Notes under the pieces: model-generated | The model's input: the letters and a program-made list of their open reading frames with translations, nothing else | The model's database searches: none | What the model was told of the DNA's origin: nothing | From: Phalacrocorax aristotelis | Lineage: Eukaryota > Chordata > Aves > Suliformes > Phalacrocoracidae | Assembly: GCF_949628215.1 (NCBI RefSeq) | Contig: NC_134279.1 | Location: 56,470,266 to 56,534,265, forward strand | Direction: 5' to 3' | Length of the DNA stretch: 64,000 nt | Part shown: positions 24,056 to 36,700 of the stretch, in pieces | Position numbering within the stretch: position 1 is the stretch's first letter | How the letters are laid out: every line of letters begins with the position of its first letter | Position numbers and translations under genes: made by a program

Positions 24056-25965
24056 CTGACAGCCTCTTGACAAGCACTCCTGAGCAATCCAACTGCAACG
24101 AGCCACCAGGCTACCGCAGGCAGTCTCCCAGGGGACTAGTGACCCACATACAATTCTGGGTAGAGATATGTGTAGCAGTCAAGCATAAGAAGCTTTCCCA
24201 ATGCATGGATGCAAACTGTGATCCCTGGCTACAAAATTGTTCGTTTTATTCTAGTTTATTTAACCTTTATCTCTGGACATTGAGTGGCTGCAGCTTCTCC
24301 AGCTCAAACACTAGCTGCTTATCTCAGCTCTAAGTGTGTGATACAGAGTTTGACTGGTCTCTGGCTTTGCTCTTCAGCTTAGTAGACTGTTGGTTGCTTA
24401 TTGTTCTGACCCTTAGCCCCTCTCCTGACTACGCTGCTTAGACAAAATGTCTTCTTCTTCCTGACTTTTGGTTTCCTGGTTTCTGGTTCCAAGTTCATAA
24501 TTTTAGTCATAATCTTAACCATGTAACAGTCTGCATCCTTGTATTTCATTCATACTCCCCTGACCTTCTAGAAAATAAAGCGGACAGAGGAAGAGGGAGT
24601 GCTAGTGGACAGTGTGAAAATATTTCTGAAATAAAATTCTATCAGCACTTGGCCACCATTAGTCCTTTTGGTCCACATCTGACTATGAAATGGACTGTAC
24701 AGTTAGGATTATATGTCATCTAAAGAGCAGCGTTGAGAGAGAAACGTCTAATGTGTTTTATGAGTAAAAGTTGTATTTTTAATGCAAAGACCTTGTTGAA
24801 ACCCCAAGTACGATCAAGGCCTTAGGAGTGATAGAACTGCATATCTCAATGAAAAGGCTCCAGAAAAGAATACCCTAAGATTTAAAAAGGCATAAAGTGA
24901 TGCATTAGATTTTATCTCTCCACTGTAGAACAATGTGATAGTCATGCATTACTGTTCAATCATCCTTCTGAACTGCAAACTGAATGGAGGAAGTACACTG
25001 TTGATGCACTGCAGAATGTGAAATAGTTTAGGCAGTTATTCCTTGTGAAAAGTGGTAATGGCACTTGGCTCTTCAGAAGAAGTAGGCGTGATAATGTGAT
25101 CCACTTTAAAGTGCACTTGTGCATTTTGCTTGGTGAGTCAATTTGCTGGAGGAAGATGATACTAAATGACACTAATAACCACAAAAAGGATGAGTGCAGC
25201 ATAAATTTGCTTATATTTCAGACATTGTGCACATGGTGCATAGAGATCTGCAGAGTGTTGCAGAATAGCAGCACTGCGATATATCTCACCTGCATAATGA
25301 GTACTGCTGAATAACTGTTGGCACTGTGTAGGAAACCCTTTGACTGAGATATGAGCATACCTAATGCTTCCTGCCTTGTAAAAAGGACCACTTCTCAAAA
25401 GAGAAATTCACCCTGGAGACACATGAATTTCTGAGGGCAGACGTTGAGGTGGTATGTTTAATGGAGCACTTTGCAGTTTCCTTCACCACCATTGCTGCCT
25501 ATAAACTTGTATTCTCTCTTTCCAGCACACCAGTCTGATTATTGATTGGGTCCTGCTGCAAAGGAGGATGTTCAGATCAGTTGCTAAGGTCAGTTGCCAA
25601 GAGTACCCTGAAGTGCAGCAAGGGTCTCCACATAAGTGTCCACCAGAGCCCCACCTGTGTTCAGTGAACATATGAATAATGTAGAGACATTTTTGCCATG
25701 ATGCATCACAACTATGTTGCTGAAGTCTCTCTCCCTGTTGCTGTTGGCCAGAAGATATATGTATGTGCAGGAGTTCAGCTCCTGTGCTATGGCTATGGCT
25801 TACCAAAGAGCTATAGTCCCCACATGACCACAGCTCTTACAGTCCTTATGGTTCCACCAGCTGAAATATTACATGTGTGTTACATCATCAAGCAGAATGA
25901 AAGACATTTTCCTATTTCAGACTAATTAAATCTGAACCTTCTAACTGTTATAGCAGCTGAATAAT
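24056..25965. other. Intergenic, no gene seen
   Basis: Mixed-composition sequence with several 75-110-codon open frames on both strands and no recognisable product. No repeat could be assigned. Confidence 0.45.
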
Positions 25966-26135
25966 CGTAGAGTCATAAAAAAATCAGTGTAGGAAAAAAC
26001 ACTGAGAGGCCATTTAGTCCATCCTCTGCCTCAAAGAAGGATTGAGATAATTGCTGACACCATGATATGACAGGGTGACTTTCCTTTAAAACTTTAATCT
26101 ATCTCTCAGTACATCTTTCAAATAACTATGCTGAA
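25966..26135 (-). mobile_element. CR1 LINE 3' end, minus orientation, divergent
   Basis: It starts on the + strand with AATCGTAGAGTCATAAAAAA, the reverse complement of a degraded CR1 tail. It continues with GAGAGGCCATTTAGTCCATC CTCTGCC, the counterpart of the CR1 block near its 3' end that reads 'GAGGTCATCTAGTCCA' in this orientation. The remainder decays into unrecognisable sequence. It is non-coding. Confidence 0.65.
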
Positions 26136-26394
26136 GATCTGTGCCTTTCTTTTAATGGTAGGTGGCATATACTGGGCAGCGTACGGTTGATTTGTGTGTA
26201 TGTACTGGCAGGGATGTTAAAGGTACATTAACGATAGACTGTTGGTTACCTGGTTGTGAGTCATTAAGTTACAACAGAGACGATGATGCAAATCAAAGTG
26301 CTAGAGGACACCTACAGAGTCTAGTTTCAGATTTCACATACATACTGCTGATTGCTGAAAAGTCAAAGGCCATACCAGGGAAAGAGTCACACTG

Positions 26395-26515
26395 TACATG
26401 CCCAGTTTCTTACATTTTTTGCTTAAAAATATATTTCTGGCCACTGTCAGAAAAGGGATACTGAGCTAGATGGCGCTTTGCTCTGACCAAAGACCATAAT
26501 TTTTATGTTTATAAT
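26395..26515 (+). mobile_element. CR1-like LINE 3' end, plus orientation
   Basis: The segment CTGGCCACTGTCAGAAAAGG, GATACTGAGCTAGATGG and TCTGACCAAAGACCATAATT, ending TTTTATGTTTATAATTG, matches the well-known CR1 3' end that reads GATACTGGGCTAGATGGACC...GGTCTGACCCAGTATGGC...TTCTTATGTT. The left edge is uncertain. It lies about 300 bases from the minus-orientation CR1 at 25966, so the two 3' ends flank a short spacer, facing outward. Confidence 0.72.
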
Positions 26516-29500
26516 TGTATCCTTATCCTCATGATTATTATGTAATGCCTAACAGCTAATCAAGAATGATACCTAGGCGAGGTACAAGCAGAGAATAGTG
26601 CTTCTTTCCCAGAACAGCTTATGCCAGTAAAATATGATTGCTGTAGCAGTACACAACTGGTGGCAATATTGCATTAAAACATTGCAGAGCTTTCCCTCTC
26701 TATAGCCTGACTGGTGCACCACAGAAAGCATTTTGCTCTGTAATCACTGCAGTATGGTACTAATGAGCTTGTTAGGATTTGTGTGCTTTACTGCACAGTT
26801 TGCATACTTTGTGTACTTGGGATACTTCAATGTTTTCTAGCTGTGACAGTGGTATTTGCATTCTGATTGCTTAACAAAACAATGTTGCACATTTAAGGAA
26901 GGTCAAAATCCAAATACAATGCACGACTACAATAATAATATCCTATGGGCCTACAAATCCCAGTGCACGCGATGTCATGCATTCCGATGTGAATGAACTG
27001 GACAATGTGAAGCTACAGGCATCAGTTTATAAATAAGTTCTGTATATGTGTGTTTACCAACATTTTTCAAACAGCTCAAGGAGTTAAGGTAAGAAAGTTT
27101 TGTCTGTAAGAGAAAAGGGATTGTTATTACCACACTGGATTGGGACTTGGTCCACATGGGTTCAACTCAGGCACTTTGCTGGATTTCCTATGGGACCCTG
27201 GCTAGCGATTTGGGGCTTGAATCCCCAAGGTGTTTAGTGATGTATCCCACTGATTTCCCTGAGACACAGTCATCTCTTAGGATCTGGCCAATGGTTCCTC
27301 AGCAAGGATAATGATACTTTCACATTTCACAAACGTGCTATGAGTAGAGCTTTGCTCCTTAAAGATTACCAGGCACTCAGGAAATGGACCCTAAAGTCAG
27401 CTCTCACAAAATAGTCAAGGAAGCGCCACTTCCCGGACTAGCAAGTTATCTTTTCACTGGGACACAAGCTCCCCATATCATGGCCGCCAGTTTTTAAACC
27501 CAATGGACTGCATACCAGATGGGACAGCCCTAATCATGAATGATGTATTTCATTTCTAACCTGGTGGAGCCAGATGGGCAGCCTCCAGACAGCAAGATGC
27601 TCTCCTGCCAGCCATGTTCTCCTCCTCCTCTACCTTTTCCCTGTAACTGTGCAACACCTCACTTCTTCTTCCCAGTGGCCACATCTCGCTATCTTGGGGA
27701 ATTTAAAAAAAAAAAGACCACAGAGACAGAGTCCCTCTCTCTCTACTTTTGATGATCCTCATTAAAACTTCCAGGGAGCAACCAGAAGAGTGAAAAACAC
27801 AGATTTCCCATGGCCAAGATGGGTTTGAACAAATGTGATGAATCGCATTCCTTGCTTGGGAGTCTTGATTTTAAACTATGGAGGATGTGAACTACAGCAG
27901 GATTGGGAAAGGGTTATGCAGTTTATTGACACAAGTGTTGCATCCTATATGGGGCAGCTGAGAGCACTAGAGGTGTTTATGCCAGATCTAAAGCCAGCAC
28001 TCACACCTGTGTACATTGGCCAGTGTACTGGCAGGCAGGATGAATTGCAGGAAGACTTAGCTGTCTGTCCCACAACAAGCAGGTGTTAGGAAATGGACTC
28101 CAACAGAAATCAATACCACTGAAATCCAGACTCCGAGGCTGGGCTACTGAGTGTCTCTTACCCAGACATGCAGCATCCCCAACATGTGACGGGTCCTGGA
28201 TTCTTTTGGGAAATTCAGTATGTCCTGCAGGTCTTCTGACTTTTTGATTCACTTTCTGAATCACTGTCTGCAGCTATGGATCCCACCCATGCAGCATCAG
28301 CCTGGCTGGCAGAACTGGATCCTGCACACTGCTTCCTGTTAGATGGAGCTTGGTAAATAACTCAGGTGACCTCAACAAGGTACTAGTCCAGTAGTTGTAA
28401 GCTAACTGAATGAAGGGCTTTATTTTATAGTCTGTAATGTTTTAAATAATCAGACATCTGTAACTCTGTCAGTCAGTCTGTTTCTGCAGGTGGTAATGAG
28501 CTCAATGGGTTCCAGAAATATTTTTGCAGTAAAATCCACTAATACTTTTATTCTGCAGTCCAGTGTGACAAGACAATGTACATCATCAGCAATAACTCTT
28601 TACAATGGTTAATCCATCATATGCTGTTTATATTCTGTTTATTACTGCCTATTTATAGTAACTTCTTTGTCCTTGATAGGGCATACTCTATTTTAGCAAA
28701 CAGATGCACGTATGATTTTTTTTGATAGGTTTGGTGGAAAGTTTTTGTCCGAGATAATTTTTTCTGACAAATCTGCCTCTTTGTTCAAAGCAGAGATACA
28801 AATCCCCATTCCATCTGAAGAAACAGCAATACAACCCGAATGCTGGAAATTTGAAGGGGAATTAGGGTTTCAACAGTCATCAAAAATTCTGAAGAACTGG
28901 GAAGTCTTCCCCTGTTTTACCTCAGTATGTAGAATGTGCTTAACTGGACCACATTTACAAAAAAAAAAAAATCACTGATGGACAGCAATTTTGGTGCAAG
29001 CATAGGCACAAGTAGGTAAGATGACCAGAAAGAATCAAATGACAAGGCTGGGCTGTTTTCAGTTTCAGGAACACAAAGCTGACTTAAGCTGCTATGTCTT
29101 AGATTTCAGTTGACTTCAATCACTAGAAAAGCATTGCATAGCTTTGTATTACTAAGAAGTATGGAAAAGAGGAAACTGTGCTATTCTTTCTACTCTTGAA
29201 GACAAACACAAAGGACTGGGTCAATGCCTTAACCACAGGACTGCCTGTATTATTTTGCTTATCCCTTTTCTTGTGCAGTGGGCATTTATTATGTTGCATT
29301 CCATTATTAAGTAATTTCAACTGAAATCAAATAGCAAGGAAAAGGAAAGATAAGATTTTCTGTCAGTCCAAAATATTTCTTTCATAACAATTAATCTGAT
29401 CCTAAACAAATTTTTCTGTAATATCTGAGCAATTAGACTGAATAAACTATTTTCATTATTTTCTTTTCAAGTCAGCTGTTTTTTAGATCAACTTCTAATA

Positions 29501-30619
29501 AACAGCAAACAGAGAAAATAATTTTCTACCTTATTTGGATACTGATTTATTGCTCATCAAAGTCAATAGAAATCCTTTCACTAGATTCTCTGGTATCAGG
29601 GTAGGGTTTTTATTGCTTGCTATGAAAACTGAGAACATATAAATTCCTGGTAGTGGTGGTGGATACCATTTCAACTGCTCATAAACTATACACCAAACAC
29701 AGTATAACAGATATCATCACATATCCCAATATTATTAGAACTTTTGCACAAGGAGTCAGTGAACTTTGGAAAACTGCACAAGGGAGGAGAGGAGGTTTGT
29801 CTCTTTTGTTCCACTTGCTAATCAGTCTGATTGGTGGATAGGCTGGGACCAGTCCTTAGGATTTTTATACTGGTGCTCACTGGTGATACTCTTGTAACCC
29901 TGCCATACTGGGTCATTTTGTTCAGGCACCATTAGGCATGCACAAAAAAAATGCTGCAGTCAGGATATATCTGGTTTCAACGTATAAAGCAATCATTTGT
30001 TGTCCAATGGGCCTAAGAGATGTCATGGGGATTCACTGAGCCGCTAGGCTGTGCATGCTCACTACCCCAAGAAGACACTCAAAGAGTCTCTGCTGGCCAG
30101 TGAGACTTTCTCGCTCTCCAGTTGCTATCCTCCAGCTCCTTGTGTTTCCCTTTATGGGTTTATACCTTTTTATTTTTGTCCTTACGACTCTGCTACAGAC
30201 TTCCTCACAGCTCTTTCTTCCAGCAATGAATTTCCTCAGCCACCTGAGCTAAAGTTTGGCAGCTAGGCATTGGGCTATTCAGGTGAACACAAGGTGCTGC
30301 TGGATGTAAAGGAAATTTGACCATTTTTTTTCACCACTCCCCCTCTTCTTCTGCAGTCTTTTATCTCCCCACTCTGTCACTACACTGCCCTCATCCACTG
30401 TCCTCCCTAGGCCCACTGGTCCCCTTCCCCCTACCTCAGCTCCCCCAGAAAGAAGTTCTTGGAAGGGCCCTGCATTATGCTGGGGAGAGATGTGCCAGCA
30501 GCAGGCCAAGAAGGAAGTAAGCATGCTGCCACCTCCCATCTCTTCTCTTCCCTACCTCTGGTGGGTGGCACTGGAGAGCCATTTAGGCAGCACCAGCTTT
30601 GCTGAAAAGGATGGAGTGG
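26516..30619. other. Intergenic, no gene seen
   Basis: It includes a possible degraded old palindromic repeat near 27190-27300 (GGGGCTTGAATCCCCAAGG and CCACTGATTTCCCTGAGAC...GGATCTGGCC) and a pyrimidine-rich, GC-richer patch at about 30340-30600 directly before the LTR. A block at about 29895-29945 (CCTGCCATACTGGGTCATTT) may be a scrap of the CR1 3' region in minus orientation. No exon could be supported. Confidence 0.4.
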
Positions 30620-31247
30620 TGTCATGGTTTTAGCTGGGATAGAGTTAGTTTTCTTTACTGTAGCTGGCACAGTGCTGTGCTTTGGACTTAGTATGAAAGC
30701 AATGTTGGTAACACACAGATGTTTTGGTTGTTGCTGGGTAGTGCTTATAGTAGTCAAGGACTTTTCAGCTTTCCATGCTCTGCCAGGGGCACAAGAAGCC
30801 AGGAGGGGAGGGGGCACAGCCAAGGCAGCTGATGCAAACTTCCCAGAGGGATATTCCATATCATAGGATGTCATGCCCGGCATATTAACTGGGGGGAATT
30901 GGCTGGGGGAAGCAGCAATTGCTGCTTGGGGACTAGTGGCATCAGTTCATGGGTGGTGAGCAGTTGCAGCACTTGTGTTTTTACCTTTTCCCCTGGGTTT
31001 CATTTCTCTCTCTCATTATTTTCCTTTTCATTATGTTATCATTATTTTTATTATTATCATAATCATTATTATTATAATCACCATTATTACTATTACTATT
31101 TTATTTTAATTATTAAACTGTTCTTATCTCAACCCCTGAGTTTTCTTGCTGTTGCTCTTCCGATTCTCTCCCCCATCCCACTGGGGTGGGGGGAGTGAGT
31201 TAGCAGCTGTGTGGGGCTCAGCTGCTGACTGGGGATAAACCACGACA
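30620..31247 (+). mobile_element. Solo LTR of an avian endogenous retrovirus (628 bp)
   Basis: The ends are TGTCATGGTTTTAGCTGGG and GGATAAACCACGACA, imperfect inverted repeats with the canonical TG...CA. The inside follows a bird LTR I recognise: AGCTGGGATAGAGTTAGTTT, CACAGCCAAGGCAGCTGA, GGGATATTCCATATCATAGG, an ATTAACTGGGGGGAATTGG promoter-proximal block in place of a TATATAAACTGG box, a T/A-rich (ATT)n stretch at about 31029-31112, ATTAAACTG as a probable poly(A) signal, and TTCCGATTCTCTCCCCCATC near the 3' end. No gag, pol or env sequence flanks it, so it is a solo LTR left by recombination. A clear 5-6-bp target duplication is not present directly at the ends (see findings). The exact family name is not assigned; ERVL- or ERVK-type cannot be settled here. 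Confidence 0.88.
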
Positions 31248-33421
31248 AGCAGACACGAGTGGAAACAGAGCTAGAAGTTCAGGGAGTCTGGGCAGTACCA
31301 AGCATGGCTTGGCTGGGCGCCCAGATACCAGATTATTTGGTATCGTCCAGTATTGTATACATTTACAACAGAAATGCTTCTATGGTAGCAATGCCTCACT
31401 CACTGTACATTCTTACAGGTGCATTCCCATGATATGTAAATTAATGTATTCCGGTAACTCTGGTGAAGCCATACCATCTACACTGTCTCTCAATCCAGCT
31501 CATCATTGTAAAACAACAGGGAGTGCTGAGCATGTAGGCTGACCTCCAAGCTGGTGCAGAAGGTACAATTCCATCCACAGGTTCCTGTAGGAAGGGGAAT
31601 TGCAGACACAGAGGAGTTACACTGCAGTAAATTTGGAGTAGGGTCACTAACAAATATCAGTGCGTGGATCTTAGGAATACCTGACAGGTCTGGCTAACAT
31701 CATGTTCCTGGTCAACAGCGGGGTTTAGATTTAAGGACAGAAAAAGGACAGTTTTCAACTTTCTGTGGAGTGTAAACAAACTGCAACATGCCTGACAAAG
31801 AATAGTTTGTGTTAGAAAAATGGCTTTCACAGTTTTAATGAAGAAACTTGAAAGCAGATTCCTTCTGGTTCAGACAAACATTAATCAGTATAAGCAGGTA
31901 CTTGTAAATAAATTAACTGATGCCATAGCCTCCTCTACACCTTTTTCTCTTCACAAGCAGAGAAATCACAATATACCTCAGGGAAAATGGTCTTATTCGG
32001 TGTTAGAATCTAGAGAGGTCCTTGGGAAGAAATAAATACAAATCAGAAGTAAAATAAAATGCTTGTCTCTAATGAAAAGAGGGAGACTTTGATTGGTTTG
32101 TGATTCTTAGCATCTACAAAATTGAGGTCACTATTGTGAAGGGGATCAGTCAGTTTCTAATCTATTTCTTTAGTGCAGTGCTACCAATTCATCAGAAATT
32201 TATAGGGAAAAGTCCAACAGAGCTTGAGGCTTGGGCAGAATTCATTATTAAGTACCCAACTTTCCCTTCATGAGATGCATATTTAGTGCAGCAGCTATAT
32301 TTTTATCCACCAAAGAACTCTACTTGGATCCAAAAGCTTTTCCTTGCTAAAGCTCTGAAAGCTCTCTTGGAGGTGTCTACTCTATAGCAAGTCCATATAT
32401 ATCCTTAAGGGAATCATGAACTATGTCCTTATTTACTTTTAAAGCTATTTTTGTAAGCTATCAATGCAAATCAAAGATTTACAAGAATAGCAGGTAAAGT
32501 CTGCTTACTGATCCCATAAATCATGCCTGTAAAATCCCTTCCCCAAGCAATGTTCAATGTACAAAGTACATATATTTAGGCCAAGGAAAAATTAGTTATT
32601 TAACCTGATGATTTTTGCTGTCTTGGTGAATGCCAGCCTTGAGTTCTTCCTGTAGGTTTTATTTTCTTCTTCACATGAATCTTAAAAATAATGCACCATA
32701 TGCACACCTTCTCTGTGCAGCACATACGGCAGCAAACACACACTGCTCCCAGCGTTGTGGGCTCAGAGTCTGGCCATTTCGTGCTGGGCTACCCCTGGCT
32801 GCGTAGTTGCAGGTAGCTCCTCTATGGGAACAATAAAATATCACATTACATGGTTGGAGGAAGTGGATGTGAGAGAGAGACTGGGAACATATTTTCATTG
32901 CAGTGTTGTCTGTCTGCTGCAGCAGTTTGTATTAGGTGTGACTGGATGAAAGGATTTCATTGAATGCTCCTTTTCTGGTATTGTCTCTCCCTACCCTTTA
33001 ATAGAGGGCATAAAGATTTTAGTTGTAGTTAAGAAAGGAATGATGATCAATGGCTAATAAGTCAGTCATGCTTCTTGAATAATGGGAGGGTAAGAGGCAA
33101 AAGAGGATTTTGGAGAGAGAATAAAACATCCCTCATAAACATTTGAGACTCAGAGTTTCAGTCTGTATTCCCTTTAGGACCTAAGTCTCCATGTAGCTAA
33201 TTCATAGTCCGTGCCTTTCCATTATCACCATGTTTCTCACATGCAAAATGGAAGAATTTGAATCTTTATTGTACAACCAGAGTCCTTGTTGGTCTTCATA
33301 TATGTGCTTATTTTTTGTAGAAAAAAAATGCAATTCTGTTAAACTATTTTAACAATGAGTGTAATAGTCCACGTAAAAAATAAAATTGTTTTACACATGC
33401 ATTTCCACTGAATTGAGAAGG
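31248..33421. other. Intergenic, no gene seen
   Basis: AT-rich sequence with no recognised repeat. Open frames of 60-77 codons are at the level expected by chance. Confidence 0.5.
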
Positions 33422-33808
33422 GAGAATGACAGAGTCACATCACAGCGTCATAGGAGTGTTGTTTGTAAGGGACATCAGAGGAGCACATTGTCCAGCCTCC
33501 CCCTCAAAGCATTACTATCCCCAGCACTGGGTTATGTCAGCCATGGGTTTGTCTAGCCAGGTCTTGAAAAACTTCCAAGTGTGTCCACAACATCCATGGG
33601 AAACCTGTTCCAGTGCTGCACTATGCTCCTGGTGAAGCATAGTGCACCCAACCTGAACCTCCCAACGATGGTTCATGGCTGTTGCCTCTTGTTGTGCCAT
33701 CTGCCACGGCTGAGGAGAGTTTGGCTCTGCATTTTTGTACCTGTTCTTGAGAAAGCTGTAGGCTGCTATTAGGTTGCTCCTTAACCTTTTCTTTGTCAGA
33801 TTATGCTA
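33422..33808 (-). mobile_element. CR1 LINE 3' end, minus orientation
   Basis: On the + strand it opens AGAATGACAGAGTCACATCA (decayed inverse of the CR1 tail). It then shows the full antisense CR1 3' series: CATCAGAGGAGCACATTGTC CAGCC, AACCTGTTCCAGTGCTGCAC, CTCCTGGTGAAGCATAG, GTTGCCTCTTGTTGTGCCAT, CTGAGGAGAGTTTGGCTCTG and GGCTGCTATTAGGTTGCTCC. It is about 390 bases, 5'-truncated as usual for CR1, with perhaps one in five bases changed. No frame is intact. Confidence 0.88.
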
Positions 33809-35215
33809 CCTCCACCTCTCTTCTTGGGACGTGTACTGTAGGCCCGTGAACACATTTTCTGTCTTCTAACGTCAAGGTAATTCTCAACATGTTGTTGAGA
33901 ACATTCTGTTATTGGCAAAACTGCCAATAACTTGACCGAAGTAAACATCTGAGATGAGGCATAAGGGTTTAACATCAGAGCCTGTACAGTATACTGAAAT
34001 ATCCAGAGATCTAATTTAATGAGTCTAGCCTTACCACATTTTAGTGAACACTTAAAATTAGATTGTCTGCTTTTCTTATGGGAAGTGGTCATACAACACA
34101 AAAGACTGCGGTTGAACAAAAAGCAAGAAAGAAACTATGGCAGATATAGAAAGTGTTCAGATCAACACAAAAAGCAAGCCTCTGTTCTAGGAGGGCATTA
34201 TGAGAAGACTTCAGTTTTATCAGCTTGTAGATAGCAACGTAGAAGCCACTGGGAACACAGCAATTCTACAACTGTTTAATTTAGCACACAATAAATGAAG
34301 TGTTATTTGGTTCCCTTTACAAGTAGAAGGGGGAAAACTTAAAGCAGAGCAAAGTATGCTGTTTCTGTAATTTCACAGCAGGACAATCAGACAGCACTTA
34401 AAACCATGAAGTTGTGGAAAACAGTGCTTCTAAAGCACATATCTCTCGCTGGGGCCTTATTATTACTGAAGGTAATGTAAAACTGTAAACAGCATATGCT
34501 AGGCTTCTGTATTGTACAACAAATTCTTGTTATGTATTGTCTTCTGTTTCAGAAAACAGCTGTAAGAAGTTCAGTTGTAATCAACAAGGTATAAAATTCC
34601 TGCAGATTCAAAAAAAATCATGAACCCAACCCAAAAGTTGCCTGTACTCCAGACAAGGCATCTGGGGTCTTTCACATTACAGCTGGAACTTTAACACATA
34701 CAAAAATCAGACGTGTGCTTGAGTTTTAACAATGAAGATACTCAAAATTTCCATATAACCCTGGTGAGGCTATCTAAGCAACTCTAGCTGCAAACAGAAG
34801 ACTGGTAAACATTAATTCTGATCCAGTAAGCATATATGTATTTTTCATAAAATATATTGGAAGACATCAAGAGACTTCCCTGTGATATAAGTTCTTATTA
34901 TGCTGTGGGAGATGTAGGTCTAATTCAGGTAAGGAACAGAACTGCCTCTGAGTCTCCCCCTCCCATATAACCATTACAGGATTGAGTAAATATGTGGCGT
35001 TACTACTTCCATGCTAATACTCTGAGCATTGGTAAGTGAAAAGCAGTTTTGGCAGCCAACAACAATACTGAATACTGAGTTTGGCTCAGCATAAAGGACT
35101 GAATGTTTCTCAGGATTTAGGAATGGCTTGTTTAGCTTGCTGGCCTTCATAAGCCTATTTATTGTGAGCTTAGATGCCTAAATCTGAATATGGATTCTGC
35201 TAAAAGTTAAATACC
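33809..35215. other. Spacer between two CR1 fragments
   Basis: AT-rich sequence without a recognisable gene or repeat. A possible scrap of an old palindromic repeat (GAGCTTAGATGCCTAAATCT) is near 35166-35190. Confidence 0.4.
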
Positions 35216-35677
35216 ACAGCTAGTAGGATTAGTCCACCCCTGGGCACTGTTGGCCCTTTTGGCTGCCAGGGCACACTGTTGGCTCATGATCAGCTTGCCA
35301 TTGACCAGAACCCCCAGGTCCCTCCCTGTGGGGCTGCTCTCCAGCCTCTCATTCCCCAGCCTGTCTGTACATCCAGGGTTGCTGTGCCCCAGGAGCAAAA
35401 TCCGGCACTTGCCCTTGCTAAACTTCATATGGTTGGTGATTGCCCAGCTCTCCAGTCTGTCCAGATCCCTCTGCAGGGCCTCTCTGCCCTCAAGAGTGTC
35501 AACAGCTCCTCCCAGTTTTGTGTCATCAGCAAAATTAATTAACATTCCTTCCAGTCCTGCATCCAAGTCATTAACAAAGAGATTAAAGAGTACCAGCCCC
35601 AAGATGGATCCCCGGGGAACTCCACTAGTGATTGGCCACCAGCCCGATGTAACCCCATTTACTATGACCCTTTGAGC
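35216..35677 (-). mobile_element. CR1 LINE reverse-transcriptase fragment, frame still open
   Basis: Read on the minus strand, this encodes the C-terminal half of the CR1 ORF2 reverse transcriptase. The order is VTSGWWPITSGVPRGSILG (motif before the catalytic box), LFNLFVNDLDAG, then FADDTKLGG with the FADD variant of the YxDD catalytic box, then DTLEGREALQRDLDRLESW, MKFSKGKCRILLLGHSNPG, RDLGVLVNGKL and MSQQCALAAKRAN. The frame stays open for about 150 codons, so the copy is fairly young. It is broken on both sides: it has no endonuclease domain and no 3' end, breaking off a few codons after AAKRAN. It is an inactive fragment. Lacking the 3' end is unusual for CR1, where copies are normally 5'-truncated. 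Confidence 0.93.
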
Positions 35678-36408
35678 CTGAGAAATTATACACTTCTGTT
35701 TATATTTCCCTTTTCTCCCTTTTTTGCTTCCCAGTTCTTCCCTTTACCACCTTCATCCACTCCTAAATAAACAATCTGTCCCTATTTACTCTTTCCTGTT
35801 GTTCCTAATTTTGGTACTTTATACCTTTTCAGTATCTGTGATAATGGTTGCACTGGTAACTTCTGCCTCCATCAGCAATTCCTTTAAGTTAGTGACCCCA
35901 CTTTATTATCAGTAATATTTCCCATTTCTACTACTTCTTATGTTTCTATCTTGCTAGTGTAGCCACAAGTCAGGATTAGAGGTCTGCACATATATTACCC
36001 CCTTTTTGCTCTCTTTAGCATGTTATAAATTCTCACGTTACTTTGTTAGTGTAGCTGCATGCCAAGACTGGCTACCCTAACAAGAATGTTGGGCTTGTCT
36101 GTGTTGTGAATCTAGTACATCTTACGTAAATTTCTTACTGCAGTGGAAGATTAATTCCTGTTACACAGGCAGTGCTCTGGGAGTGCTCAGTTATTACCGC
36201 TTGAAGTTAAAGTTAATTTAAGCTGATTTTCCATGTAGAGGCAGAGTACTAATATACAGTGGAAGATTGTTTCAAAGGCCCATCAGCTTTGCTTCTAAGC
36301 CTCTTCCAGATTTGCCCAGGTTGACAAAAAAGCTCTTAGGTTAGTCTCAGGAGTTAAAAAAATTAACCAAGACCTATATTTGGCTGGAAATAGTCAGTTT
36401 CTTGTTTC

Positions 36409-36423
36409 TTTTTTTTTTTTTTT
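36409..36423. repeat. Poly-T tract
   Basis: A run of 15 T. No retroposed sequence could be recognised on either side. Confidence 0.85.
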
Positions 36424-36678
36424 CTTTAGTTTTAATAATAACAGAAAAAGATTAGCAGCTGTCTCTGTCATCACTGAACTGTCCCTGTTTGGAAAACTAC
36501 TGCTGCTGATTCTGGCTTCTCATAATTGAGTGTATGCTTGCATTCATTCAAGTCTTGGGTCTCTATCACCCTAAAACATCTCCCTTGAATACTGGAATGC
36601 ACTTCAGAAATCAGTCCTGATGCCTAGCTCCATCTAAATGATGAGGACTCCATCTAAATTATATGGGTCACCAGTAGA

Positions 36679-36700
36679 ATATATATATATATATATATAT
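36679..36700. repeat. (AT)11 microsatellite
   Basis: An uninterrupted AT dinucleotide repeat of 22 bases. Such a tract is likely to vary in length between individuals. Confidence 0.95.

Noticed and set aside
30431-30883. 150-codon minus-strand frame across the LTR left edge
   Set aside because: Runs from unique sequence into the solo LTR, so it cannot be an old gene; no domain is visible.
33422-35677. A single CR1 element split in two
   Set aside because: Both pieces have the same orientation and the right order, but the 3' piece looks clearly older and the 1.4 kb between them is not recognisable as an insertion. They are kept as separate elements, with the alternative stated in the findings.
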